Shown piece after piece: positions 1-7,910 of a DNA stretch of 64,000 nucleotides. Every line of letters begins with the position of its first letter. Positions within the stretch are counted from its first letter, which is position 1. The DNA is taken from the NCBI RefSeq assembly GCF_039541075.1, contig NZ_BAABFN010000002.1:930001-994000 (forward strand). Direction: 5' to 3'. The translations under genes and the position numbers were made by a program. This DNA comes from Compostibacter hankyongensis (GTDB lineage Bacteria; Bacteroidota; Bacteroidia; Chitinophagales; Chitinophagaceae). Below the pieces are notes generated by a model that worked only from the letters and a program-made list of their open reading frames with translations, did not search any database and was not told where the DNA came from.

Positions 1-2802
1 AAGCTGAGAAGCACGACCAGCCGGGGCAGCTGTGAGATTTCGGCCTTCATGGATTGGCATGCAGATATCGACCTGAGCAAGCAGCAGATAGAATCCCGGA
101 TCAATGAGGTCCGAAACCAGTTACCGGCGGATATCCAAATCACGGTGGAAAAGATGAATCCTTCCATTCTGCCGGTGATCGGATATGCGCTGAACAGCAG
201 CAAAAGAAGCGCTATTGAGCTGAAGCAGCTGGCACTTTACACGATCAAGCCATTCCTGTCCCAGGTTGCGGGAACCAGCGATATACAGGTCATCGGAGGG
301 GCGGATAAGGAATATTGGGCCGTGCTGGATCAGGAAAAGATGAGCCGGCTCGGGCTCACTCCCGAAAGGGTCGCCCAATCGCTGAATAATACCAACTTTA
401 TACGCGCCAACGGCTACTTATCGGATTATCGGATGATGTATTTGACGATCACCGATGCGCAGCTGCATAACCTGGATCAGTTAAACAATACCGTTATCCG
501 GAACGACGGGCAGAGAACGATTACCTTAAAAGACATAGCGGATGTCTCTATTCACCCGGCCAAACAATATGTAAGGGTGAATGCCAACGGAAAGGAAAGC
601 ATTTTGATTGGTGTGGTCAAACAGCCTGATGCCAACTTAATAGACCTGTCTGCCAGGATGGATCAAAAGCTGAAAGCGTTGAAGAAAATGCTGCCCGGTG
701 ATGTTATTATAAAGCCTTATTATGTACAGGCCGATTTTGTGAATGCCTCGGTGAAAAGCGTTACGGACTGTTTATGGATCGGCTTACTGCTGGCGGTAGC
801 CGTGGCCGTGCTGTTTTTGCGATCCTGGAAAGCCAGCGCTACTATTTTAATGATCATACCGGTCACGCTGAGTCTGACCCTGCTGGCCTTATATCTTACC
901 GGCCAGACCTTTAATATTATGACACTGGGTGCCATTGCAGCGGCCATAGGGTTGATTATCGATGATGCCATCGTGGTAGTGGAGCAAATACACCGGACCC
1001 ATGAGGAGCATCCTCTGGAGCAACCCGGAGAGCTGGTGCGAAAAGCGCTGCATTACCTGTTAAAGGCTATGGTGGGTTCCTCACTCAGCACCATTGTGAT
1101 TTTTATCCCTTTTATTTTAATGACCGGGGTGGCGGGCGCCTATTTTAGGGTGATGACAGACGCCATGATCCTTACGCTGGCATGCTCGTTCTTTGCTACC
1201 TGGATCCTGCTTCCGGTCATTTATCTCTCTTTTTCAAAAAGAAAAGAAGACAACAGGCCACCCCCGGCTGTACATGAAGTAAAAGAACGAAAATGGGTCG
1301 GTTATTTTATCCGGCGTCCGCTTTTTAGCTACCTGTTTATAGCGCTCTTGGTATTGCTGTCTGCTTTGATCATTCCCCGCCTGGATACAGGCTTTCTGCC
1401 GGAGATGGACGAAGGCAGCATCGTGCTGGATTATTCGTCCCCTCCCGGTACCACGCTGGAAGAAACTGACCGGATGCTGCGCGAAGTGGAAAGGATCATT
1501 GTAGCCGACTCCAACGTAGCAACTTATAGCCGTCGCACGGGAACGCAGATGGGTTTTTTCATCACAGAGCCCAACCGGGGAGACTATCTTATCCAGTTAA
1601 AGAAAAACAGGAAGGAAACTACCGAAGCGGTAATAAATGAATTAAGGCAGAAGATATCGGCCTCCCAGCCCGCGCTGGTAATCGATTTCGGACAGGTGAT
1701 CGGTGATATGCTGGGCGATCTGATGAGCTCGGTGCAGCCTGTTGAAATAAAAATATTCGGACGGGACGAAACCGTTATCCGGCAATACGCCCGGAAAATT
1801 GCTGCCATCGTGGGCAAGATTGACGGAGCTGCGGATGTCTTTGACGGTATTACCATTGCCGGCCCCTCTGTCAGCATCCGGCCTGATTTTGCAAAGCTGG
1901 CAGCATATAATCTCAATCCGGCTGATTTTCAATACCAGATGCAGACCGCGCTGGAAGGGAATGTTGCCGGCTATCTTTTTGATCCTTTACAAATGACGCC
2001 TGTACGCCTGCTATACCGCAATAACGAACACCTGTCGGTCAGCGATATCCAAAACAGTACGGTTCAACTCCCCGGAGGACAACGGAAGCCTATCAGCGAA
2101 TTTGCTAAGGTGCGCCTGATACCCGGAGCTGCCGAGCTGGAAAGAGAAGACCTGCAAAATATGGGTATTGTCAGTGCGCGGCTGGAAAACCGCGATCTGG
2201 GCAGCACCATGCGGGAAATACAAAAAGAAATTGCCGCTAAAGTTATGCTCCCGAAAGGATATACGATTAGTTATGGCGGTGCTTATGCGGAGCAGCAACA
2301 GTCTTTTAAGGAGCTGCTCCTGATCTTAACTTTATCCAGTCTGCTGGTTTTTTCCGTTATCTTGTTTTTGTTCCGCGATGTACGCGTGGCGCTCATCATC
2401 CTGCTGGTGTCCGTATTGGGGACTTCCGGAAGCTGCCTGTTGCTTTACCTGACACATACGGCTTTAAATGTAGGCAGTTACACCGGGCTGATCATGATAG
2501 TCGGGATTATCGGTGAAAATGCCATCTTTACCTATTGGCAGTTTTATAAATCGTTAGGCGGTAAAAGCAGGGAACAATCCCTGATCTACGCCATCAGTAC
2601 GCGGCTAAGGCCAAAGCTGATGACTGCCTTGGGCGCAATTATTGCCCTGATGCCGCTGGCGCTGGGCATCGGCACCGGTGCGCAGCTGCATCAGCCGCTG
2701 GCCATTGCCGTTATCGGCGGGTTTTTAGCAGCCCTACCCTTATTATTGGTGGTATTGCCGACTTTACTAAATTTGATAAAGCCAAAGTCAGCCGACAAAT
2801 GA
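1..2802 (+). CDS. RND efflux permease, 5'-truncated by window edge
   Basis: Inner-membrane proton-driven exporter of the AcrB/CusA superfamily. The reading frame is open from base 1, and the residues before the first ATG (base 49) fit the family (DWHADIDLSKQQIESRINE), so the true start lies upstream; roughly 80-100 N-terminal residues are missing. Visible parts: a first porter domain, a TM block near codons 250-410 with the TM4 motif GLIIDDAIVVVEQIH (codons ~317-331), a second porter domain from FLPEMDEGSIVLDY (~codon 465), and a second TM block near codons 765-930. The paired Asp in TM4 is the proton-relay motif. IDDAIVVVE is closer to HAE1-type pumps than to the DFGLIVDGA form of CzcA, while GDMLGDLMSSVQPVEIKIFG resembles the heavy-metal branch; the substrate is not predictable. 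The stop overlaps the next ATG (ATGA), so it is co-translated with the two-component system. Its adaptor would lie upstream of the window. Confidence 0.9.
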   Translation, partial: KLRSTTSRGSCEISAFMDWHADIDLSKQQIESRINEVRNQLPADIQITVEKMNPSILPVIGYALNSSKRSAIELKQLALYTIKPFLSQVAGTSDIQVIGGADKEYWAVLDQEKMSRLGLTPERVAQSLNNTNFIRANGYLSDYRMMYLTITDAQLHNLDQLNNTVIRNDGQRTITLKDIADVSIHPAKQYVRVNANGKESILIGVVKQPDANLIDLSARMDQKLKALKKMLPGDVIIKPYYVQADFVNASVKSVTDCLWIGLLLAVAVAVLFLRSWKASATILMIIPVTLSLTLLALYLTGQTFNIMTLGAIAAAIGLIIDDAIVVVEQIHRTHEEHPLEQPGELVRKALHYLLKAMVGSSLSTIVIFIPFILMTGVAGAYFRVMTDAMILTLACSFFATWILLPVIYLSFSKRKEDNRPPPAVHEVKERKWVGYFIRRPLFSYLFIALLVLLSALIIPRLDTGFLPEMDEGSIVLDYSSPPGTTLEETDRMLREVERIIVADSNVATYSRRTGTQMGFFITEPNRGDYLIQLKKNRKETTEAVINELRQKISASQPALVIDFGQVIGDMLGDLMSSVQPVEIKIFGRDETVIRQYARKIAAIVGKIDGAADVFDGITIAGPSVSIRPDFAKLAAYNLNPADFQYQMQTALEGNVAGYLFDPLQMTPVRLLYRNNEHLSVSDIQNSTVQLPGGQRKPISEFAKVRLIPGAAELEREDLQNMGIVSARLENRDLGSTMREIQKEIAAKVMLPKGYTISYGGAYAEQQQSFKELLLILTLSSLLVFSVILFLFRDVRVALIILLVSVLGTSGSCLLLYLTHTALNVGSYTGLIMIVGIIGENAIFTYWQFYKSLGGKSREQSLIYAISTRLRPKLMTALGAIIALMPLALGIGTGAQLHQPLAIAVIGGFLAALPLLLVVLPTLLNLIKPKSADK

Positions 2803-3467
2803 AACTATTGATCATTGAAGATGAACAGGAACTGGCGCAAAGTATCCGGGAATACCTGCAAAAGGAGGACTACCGGTGTGAAATAGCTTTCACTGTCCAG
2901 GAAGGACGGGAAAAAATAGAATGTTTCGATTACGACTGTATCCTGCTTGATATTATGCTGCCCGGCGGTAGCGGATTGGATTTGCTGGAAGAGCTGAAAA
3001 AAGACAAGAAAATGGACGGCGTCATCATTATCTCTGCAAAAAACTCCCTGGAAGACAGGATATTCTCTTTAAAGTCAGGAGCAGACGATTACCTGGCCAA
3101 ACCCTTCCATCTGGCTGAGCTGAGCGCAAGAGTACAATCGGTGATCCGGCGCAGACATTTGCAGGGCAGTAATGAAATTTTCTTTCATAACCTGACCATT
3201 GATGTGCCCGCAAAGACCGTAATTGTCGAAGGCAAAGAGATAAACCTCACCAAAACGGAATTCGACCTGTTGCTTTTTTTGGTGACAAATAAAGGCCGGG
3301 TTATTTCCAAAAATGCCATTGCCGAGCACCTTTCCGGACAGTCGGCTCTTTACTTCGATAATTACGATATTATTTATACGCATATAAAAAACCTGAAAAG
3401 AAAGCTGTTATCAATGGGGAGTCATATCAAGACAATTTATGGCTCTGGCTATAAGCTGTCAGATTGA
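2799..3467 (+). CDS. OmpR-family response regulator
   Basis: Cytoplasmic two-component response regulator of 222 residues, the usual length. The N-terminal receiver domain (about 1-118) has the acidic pair E7/D8, the phospho-acceptor D51 in LLDIMLPGGSG and the conserved Lys in DDYLAKPF. The C-terminal winged helix (about 128-222) contains INLTKTEFDLLLFL and the recognition region IIYTHIKNLKRKL. It overlaps the upstream RND permease by 4 bp and is followed at once by the sensor kinase, so the three are almost certainly one transcript. It probably controls its own efflux operon; the signal is unknown. Confidence 0.95.
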   Translation: MKLLIIEDEQELAQSIREYLQKEDYRCEIAFTVQEGREKIECFDYDCILLDIMLPGGSGLDLLEELKKDKKMDGVIIISAKNSLEDRIFSLKSGADDYLAKPFHLAELSARVQSVIRRRHLQGSNEIFFHNLTIDVPAKTVIVEGKEINLTKTEFDLLLFLVTNKGRVISKNAIAEHLSGQSALYFDNYDIIYTHIKNLKRKLLSMGSHIKTIYGSGYKLSD

Positions 3468-3498
3468 AATGGCTGAATTCATAAAGAACGGGAATGAG

Positions 3499-4758
3499 AT
3501 GAAGCTGTTAAACTATACATCAGTCCGGTACCTGTTGTTTACCGCATTAATATTTTTGATCAGCATCCCGGTTTTTTATGTGGTATTAAACCGGATCTTT
3601 ATCCATGCAATAGACCGTGACCTCTACCAGCAGGCAGGCGAAATCCCGCTGCATCAGAATCATATCCGGTCAGAAAGCGATCTGGCGCTCTGGAAGACAT
3701 TGGACAACGATCTGGAAATCATCCCCGCAGACAGCGTAAAATTCCTTGCCGGACCTTTCACCGAGCAAAGGACCGTTCCGGGAAAGGAGGGAAAGCAGGA
3801 CTTTCGTATCCTGCAGAAAAAGATACATATGCTGGGTAAGGCATATGTGGTACAGATAAAATCTTCCCTGATAGAAAAGGAGGATCTGGTGCAGACGATC
3901 CTGCTCATCCAGCTAAGCTTGTTTTTCCTGATGTTGATCGGCGCGGTAGGAATAAATTATTTTATCAATAAAAAAGTATGGAGCCCTTTTTACAATACCC
4001 TGTTCTTCCTGAAAAATTTCGACCTGGAAAAAACCGCCATAGGAATGCCTGAAAACACTCCGATACAGGAGTTTCTCCAGCTAAACCATTCTGTCCATCA
4101 ACTGGCTGTTGGCGTCCGCAATGCTTATTTATCACAAAAGGAATTTGCCGAAAATGCTTCGCATGAGCTACAGACACCGCTCGCCGTCTTAAGATCCAAG
4201 CTGGAATTATTGCTGCAGGAAAAGAGTTTATCCCAAAGCCAGAGTATGTTGATTGACGATATGTATAAAGTGATAGATCAACTGGAAATCCTAAATAATA
4301 ATCTGCTTTTCTTAAGCAAAATGGAAAATAGCCAATTTGCTTTTAATGAACGATTTGATATAGGACAGGTCGCCGCCGAGGTGGCGGATGAATTATCCTT
4401 TATGATGGATGCAAAGTCACAGAAGCTAACTATGCACCATGACACGAACGTATCTAAATCAGGCAACAAAAGCCTCTTTAAGGTATTGATAACAAATTTG
4501 CTCAGAAATGCGATTCAGCATTCGGCGAAGGGGTCGATAATCAGCATTCAAATCACAGAAACCCACACGACGATCGCCAATCCCGGCGAACCATTGAATA
4601 TCAACAAGGAAAGCATTTTCAACCGGTTTACAAAAGGGGAAAATCAAAGAGGGAACGGTCTCGGGCTGGCCATAGCTCAAAAAATTGCAACGCTCCATCA
4701 TCTCCGGCTGGACTATGCCTATAGGGAAGGCCGGCATGAATTCCATATATCCGGCTGA
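3499..4758 (+). CDS. sensor histidine kinase
   Basis: Membrane sensor kinase pairing with the upstream regulator. Two TM helices (about residues 9-31 and 132-155) flank a periplasmic sensor region of roughly 100 residues. The H-box is FAENASHELQTPLAVL with the phosphorylated His near residue 222; the N-box is NLLRNAIQH (~337) and the G2 box GNGLGLAIAQKIA. The first G-box reads IANPGEPL, an N-P-G form instead of D-x-G. I chose the ATG at 3499 (MKLLNYTSVRY) because it leads directly into the first TM helix. An in-frame ATG at 3470 and an ORF opening at 3439 inside the regulator gene are alternatives. Confidence 0.92.
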   Translation: MKLLNYTSVRYLLFTALIFLISIPVFYVVLNRIFIHAIDRDLYQQAGEIPLHQNHIRSESDLALWKTLDNDLEIIPADSVKFLAGPFTEQRTVPGKEGKQDFRILQKKIHMLGKAYVVQIKSSLIEKEDLVQTILLIQLSLFFLMLIGAVGINYFINKKVWSPFYNTLFFLKNFDLEKTAIGMPENTPIQEFLQLNHSVHQLAVGVRNAYLSQKEFAENASHELQTPLAVLRSKLELLLQEKSLSQSQSMLIDDMYKVIDQLEILNNNLLFLSKMENSQFAFNERFDIGQVAAEVADELSFMMDAKSQKLTMHHDTNVSKSGNKSLFKVLITNLLRNAIQHSAKGSIISIQITETHTTIANPGEPLNINKESIFNRFTKGENQRGNGLGLAIAQKIATLHHLRLDYAYREGRHEFHISG

Positions 4759-4866
4759 TTCCGTATTTCTGCTGCCCTCCTTCTGTCGTCAATGATATAA
4801 GCGGCCCTGTCGAACCTTCAGAATTTGTTCAAATTCACCAATTATCTATGCACAAAATTTCCGGAT

Positions 4867-5619
4867 ATGAAATATCTTGTTTTGTTGTGCATCCTGCTGG
4901 CCGGATATACCACACGGAGTCAATCCATGGACTCCCTGGCTTTCGGAAAAGACAGTATTCTGATATCGCAAAAGCCTTTGCGATTTACGTTTCGCCAGAC
5001 CTTTATACCCGCAGGTCTTTTGGTTTCCGGCATTGCCACTACAGACAACGGCAGGGAATCGCTAAAAAACGAAATAGCCGAGGAGCGGAACGAGCATTTT
5101 TCTTCCTTCAGGACACATCTGGATAACTATATGCAATTTTCGCCCATTGCTGTCGCCTACGGCTTGGACGCTATCGGTATAAAGTCAAAAACAGATATGG
5201 CCAATCGCACCGTCATTTTGTTAAAGGGAGAAGCTTTGATGTATGGCGTCGTCACCCTGCTCAAAAATACCACGCATGAGTTGAGGCCGGACGGCACCAA
5301 CCGCACCTCATTTCCTTCGGGACATACGGCACAGGCTTTTGCAGCGGCGACCTTTTTAAGCGAGGAATATAAGGACAGATTCAAGTGGATGCCCTATGCA
5401 GCTTATGGCCTGGCTTCAGGTGTGGGCGCCTTGCGACTGGCCAATAACAAGCATTATCTCTGTGATGTGCTGGTCGGCGCAGGAATCGGTATTTTATCGA
5501 TGAAAATCGCTTACTGGACACATAAATACAAGTGGGGAAAGAAAAGAATGCCTTCGAAGATATACCATCTTACAAACGACACGTCATTTTCAAACCTAAC
5601 CTACGATATGGCCCGGTAA
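4867..5619 (+). CDS. PAP2-family phosphatase, secreted or membrane-associated
   Basis: Phosphatidic-acid-phosphatase type 2 protein, about 250 residues. The three family motifs are present: K-x6-RP in KNTTHELRP (~residue 133), PSGHTAQAF (~150) and R-x5-H-x3-D in RLANNKHYLCDV (~190). The Ser that normally precedes the Arg of motif 3 is Leu here. The N-terminus MKYLVLLCILLAGYTTRSQS is a typical signal peptide, which is why 4867 is preferred to the in-frame codon at 4825. The family dephosphorylates lipid phosphates (lipid A, undecaprenyl pyrophosphate, phosphatidate); which one cannot be told. It follows the kinase by about 100 bp and may be in the same regulon. Confidence 0.88.
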   Translation: MKYLVLLCILLAGYTTRSQSMDSLAFGKDSILISQKPLRFTFRQTFIPAGLLVSGIATTDNGRESLKNEIAEERNEHFSSFRTHLDNYMQFSPIAVAYGLDAIGIKSKTDMANRTVILLKGEALMYGVVTLLKNTTHELRPDGTNRTSFPSGHTAQAFAAATFLSEEYKDRFKWMPYAAYGLASGVGALRLANNKHYLCDVLVGAGIGILSMKIAYWTHKYKWGKKRMPSKIYHLTNDTSFSNLTYDMAR

Positions 5620-5698
5620 TCCGAATTTGCTGCGGGCTTCGGTGACCAACCTTATAAGTTGGCCACGGCCCAAGCTTATCGGCGACTCTTCCTTCAAG

Positions 5699-6646
5699 TC
5701 ATGCGGTCAATGCATTTTTAGCATAAGCCAGACATTTCTTAACTTCCTGAACAGCATCAGAACCCTGAGGAATATCATATTCCAGCTCGATAGTGGCGGG
5801 GAATTTATACTTGTTGTCTTTCAGCAGATTGAGAATTTGCTTAATAGGCGTGTCCCCTTCCCCCCAGGGCATATTTTGTCCGCCGTTTGCTTTGGTCTTG
5901 CGGTCTTTTATGTGAAGCGAGGTAATGCGGTCGTGTTTGTTTTGGATCAATGCCAGCAAGCTTTCAGTTGTGTTGCTTCCCCCGGAAGCAATATAATGGC
6001 CGCAATCCAGATTCATTGTATTATAGGAAGACTGGCTCAATGCAGTATCCCATACGGTATCCGTAGCCTGCAAGTGTGCGTGATAACCTACATATAATTT
6101 ATGCTTTTCCCCAAACTTGCCCAGTCGCTCGGATTGTGCAGGATCCTTGGGAAGCTCTACCGTTATCGCATCTGCTCCCAGCGCTTTGGCAGCACGCATA
6201 GCATAATCTATTTCCGCGTCTGTATTCTTAACGCCCAGGGCATTCGGTTTAAAGGCATAAATCCTTACACCGGCCTTATGAAACATTTTTCGTACTTCTT
6301 CAAATTTCTTCATACTTACAGAAGCCCGCCAGGCAGCTACCTTTTGGGGGTCAGAAGGCTTGCCGGCATAGTCTTCCACGGCGTCGCCCATCAGTTCCGT
6401 AGCACTAACCCCGCTGTCTACAATATATTTTAGTATTTGATTAATATCGCCGGGCATGCTTCGGTAGGAATATGTGATGACACCTATTTGCACGCCTGAA
6501 AATCTGGAATCAGGACGACCGGGCAGCAATAAAGCACCGGCACGGGCAGATGACCCTGCCGCCATCAAAGCCAATGAAGCCAGGGCACTTTTTTTCAGGA
6601 ATTCGCGACGCGGAAGATCGGTTCCTCCGCTATTTTTTTGAGGCAT
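5699..6646 (-). CDS. Tat-exported sugar isomerase/epimerase-like TIM-barrel protein
   Basis: Xylose-isomerase-like (AP_endonuc_2) TIM barrel, 315 residues from the chosen ATG at 6646 (MPQKNSGG); an upstream ATG at 6676 is less likely. The Tat motif RREFLKK followed by a hydrophobic stretch (SALASLALMAAGSSARA) indicates folded export to the periplasm. Metal-site positions typical of the fold are visible: E in AITVELPK, D in NLDCGHY, H in LHIKDRK and E in TIELEYD. It is the last gene of the eight-gene minus-strand locus headed by the LacI regulator. Related proteins are annotated as sugar phosphate isomerases, although exported members act on unphosphorylated sugars or keto-glycosides. The exact reaction is unknown. 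Confidence 0.85.
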   Translation of the reverse strand: MPQKNSGGTDLPRREFLKKSALASLALMAAGSSARAGALLLPGRPDSRFSGVQIGVITYSYRSMPGDINQILKYIVDSGVSATELMGDAVEDYAGKPSDPQKVAAWRASVSMKKFEEVRKMFHKAGVRIYAFKPNALGVKNTDAEIDYAMRAAKALGADAITVELPKDPAQSERLGKFGEKHKLYVGYHAHLQATDTVWDTALSQSSYNTMNLDCGHYIASGGSNTTESLLALIQNKHDRITSLHIKDRKTKANGGQNMPWGEGDTPIKQILNLLKDNKYKFPATIELEYDIPQGSDAVQEVKKCLAYAKNALTA

Positions 6647-6848
6647 AATGGTTTTTTTTAATGAATAAAGGGACATGATCTAATTCAATTGCCTATAAAA
6701 CTACAAAAGTTTTTAACTAATTTTAGTATCCCTTTGTCCAATTATTACCTCCCCCTTGATCGCGCAACCAGTTATCCCGGCCAATACCCTTCACTTCCTG
6801 TAACCGGAAGCAAGGACTTTCGTCCGCTGCCAGTAAATTTTTTGCTTT

Positions 6849-7832
6849 CTATTGATATGTTTTCAATGCTTTTTTATCTCGCATTTCTTTCAAAATGTGC
6901 ACCAGCCCGTTCATGTTCATTTCTAATCCGATCTTGGCATCTTTTGCAAAATTCTCGTTGATGATGCCAATAGGGCCGCGATAACCACTTTTGTATATTT
7001 TTTCCATAAGCCTGGCCTCCATATTCCCGGTTCCTACCGGAACCACGGTTGCCGGATAGCTATCTATAAGTCCCGTCAGGTTAATACACAGCAAATGGGG
7101 CATGATCTTAGGGAAGAATTGATCAAATCGTTGAATCTGGGTTTCCGAATGGCTGAAGTTATACACCATGCCGATATTCGGCTTCTTTAGGTAATCAATT
7201 ATGGCCAGCTGGTTTTCAGGTTCGCCAAACCATCCCCCGTGATTATAAATGCCGATTTTGCAACCGATTTCCGCCGCCCTTTGGGCCAGATAAGCAACCG
7301 GTTTGGAAACGGCAACTACCTTTTCCTCCTGCGTCATGTCATCCAATCCGGGGATTCCGCCCACCATAACCCAAAGCTCGGTTTTTTCAGAATGCCTTTT
7401 TAAAAGATCGAATATCAAATTAATATTTGCATCGTGAGCAGGATCCGGACCCGTCACCAACCAAAACGCTTGCAGCTTAATCCGGTGCTTTTTTAAAGCA
7501 TCCAGTTCAGCGTCAAAGCTTGGAATATGTTTTTCTCTCCAGTCATAAGCAAGCTTGGTAATACCCAGCTCATTTAACATCTGAGCCCGCTCTTCGGCGT
7601 TTCTTTCCTTAACATCAAAGGGAACAATACACCATGCCACCAGGTTGTCTTTGGCGTAAATATCCGGAGCTTTTTGAGGGCTTTGCGCTTTTACAGGATG
7701 AGCCATTAACCAAAAACAGATACCCATGATACCGCCTCCCCGGTAAAATATCTTTTTTGCCAGCGAGTTAAAAATATCTTTAGATTTCAGGCCAGGTACC
7801 GGAAAGAATCCGTCTGAATATTTTCTTTTCAC
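6849..7832 (-). CDS. divergent sugar isomerase/epimerase-like TIM-barrel protein, probably exported
   Basis: Second AP_endonuc_2-type barrel of the locus, up to 327 residues. A hydrophobic segment GICFWLMAHPVKAQ ends in an AQ signal-peptidase-like site about 50 residues in; an internal ATG at 7727 (MGICFWLMAHPVKAQ) would give a short signal peptide, so the start is uncertain. Barrel features include GCKIGIYNHGG, GMVYNFSHSE, LLCINLTGL and GPIGIINENF. The second and third strands lack the usual D and H ligands at the expected places, so metal binding may differ from its neighbours. It lies between the PQQ dehydrogenase and the Tat-exported barrel protein. Confidence 0.75.
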   Translation of the reverse strand: MKRKYSDGFFPVPGLKSKDIFNSLAKKIFYRGGGIMGICFWLMAHPVKAQSPQKAPDIYAKDNLVAWCIVPFDVKERNAEERAQMLNELGITKLAYDWREKHIPSFDAELDALKKHRIKLQAFWLVTGPDPAHDANINLIFDLLKRHSEKTELWVMVGGIPGLDDMTQEEKVVAVSKPVAYLAQRAAEIGCKIGIYNHGGWFGEPENQLAIIDYLKKPNIGMVYNFSHSETQIQRFDQFFPKIMPHLLCINLTGLIDSYPATVVPVGTGNMEARLMEKIYKSGYRGPIGIINENFAKDAKIGLEMNMNGLVHILKEMRDKKALKTYQ

Positions 7833-7910
7833 GTTCGTTAATTTTAAATGAAAATAATACGGTCAGGTAAACAGCATACCCAACATTAAATTCGTGTAAA
7901 CGCCCTCAGG

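Noticed and set aside
5620..5698. CCAAC-CTTATAA-GTTGG hairpin as a terminator
   Set aside because: The stem is only 5 bp and lacks a T-tract.
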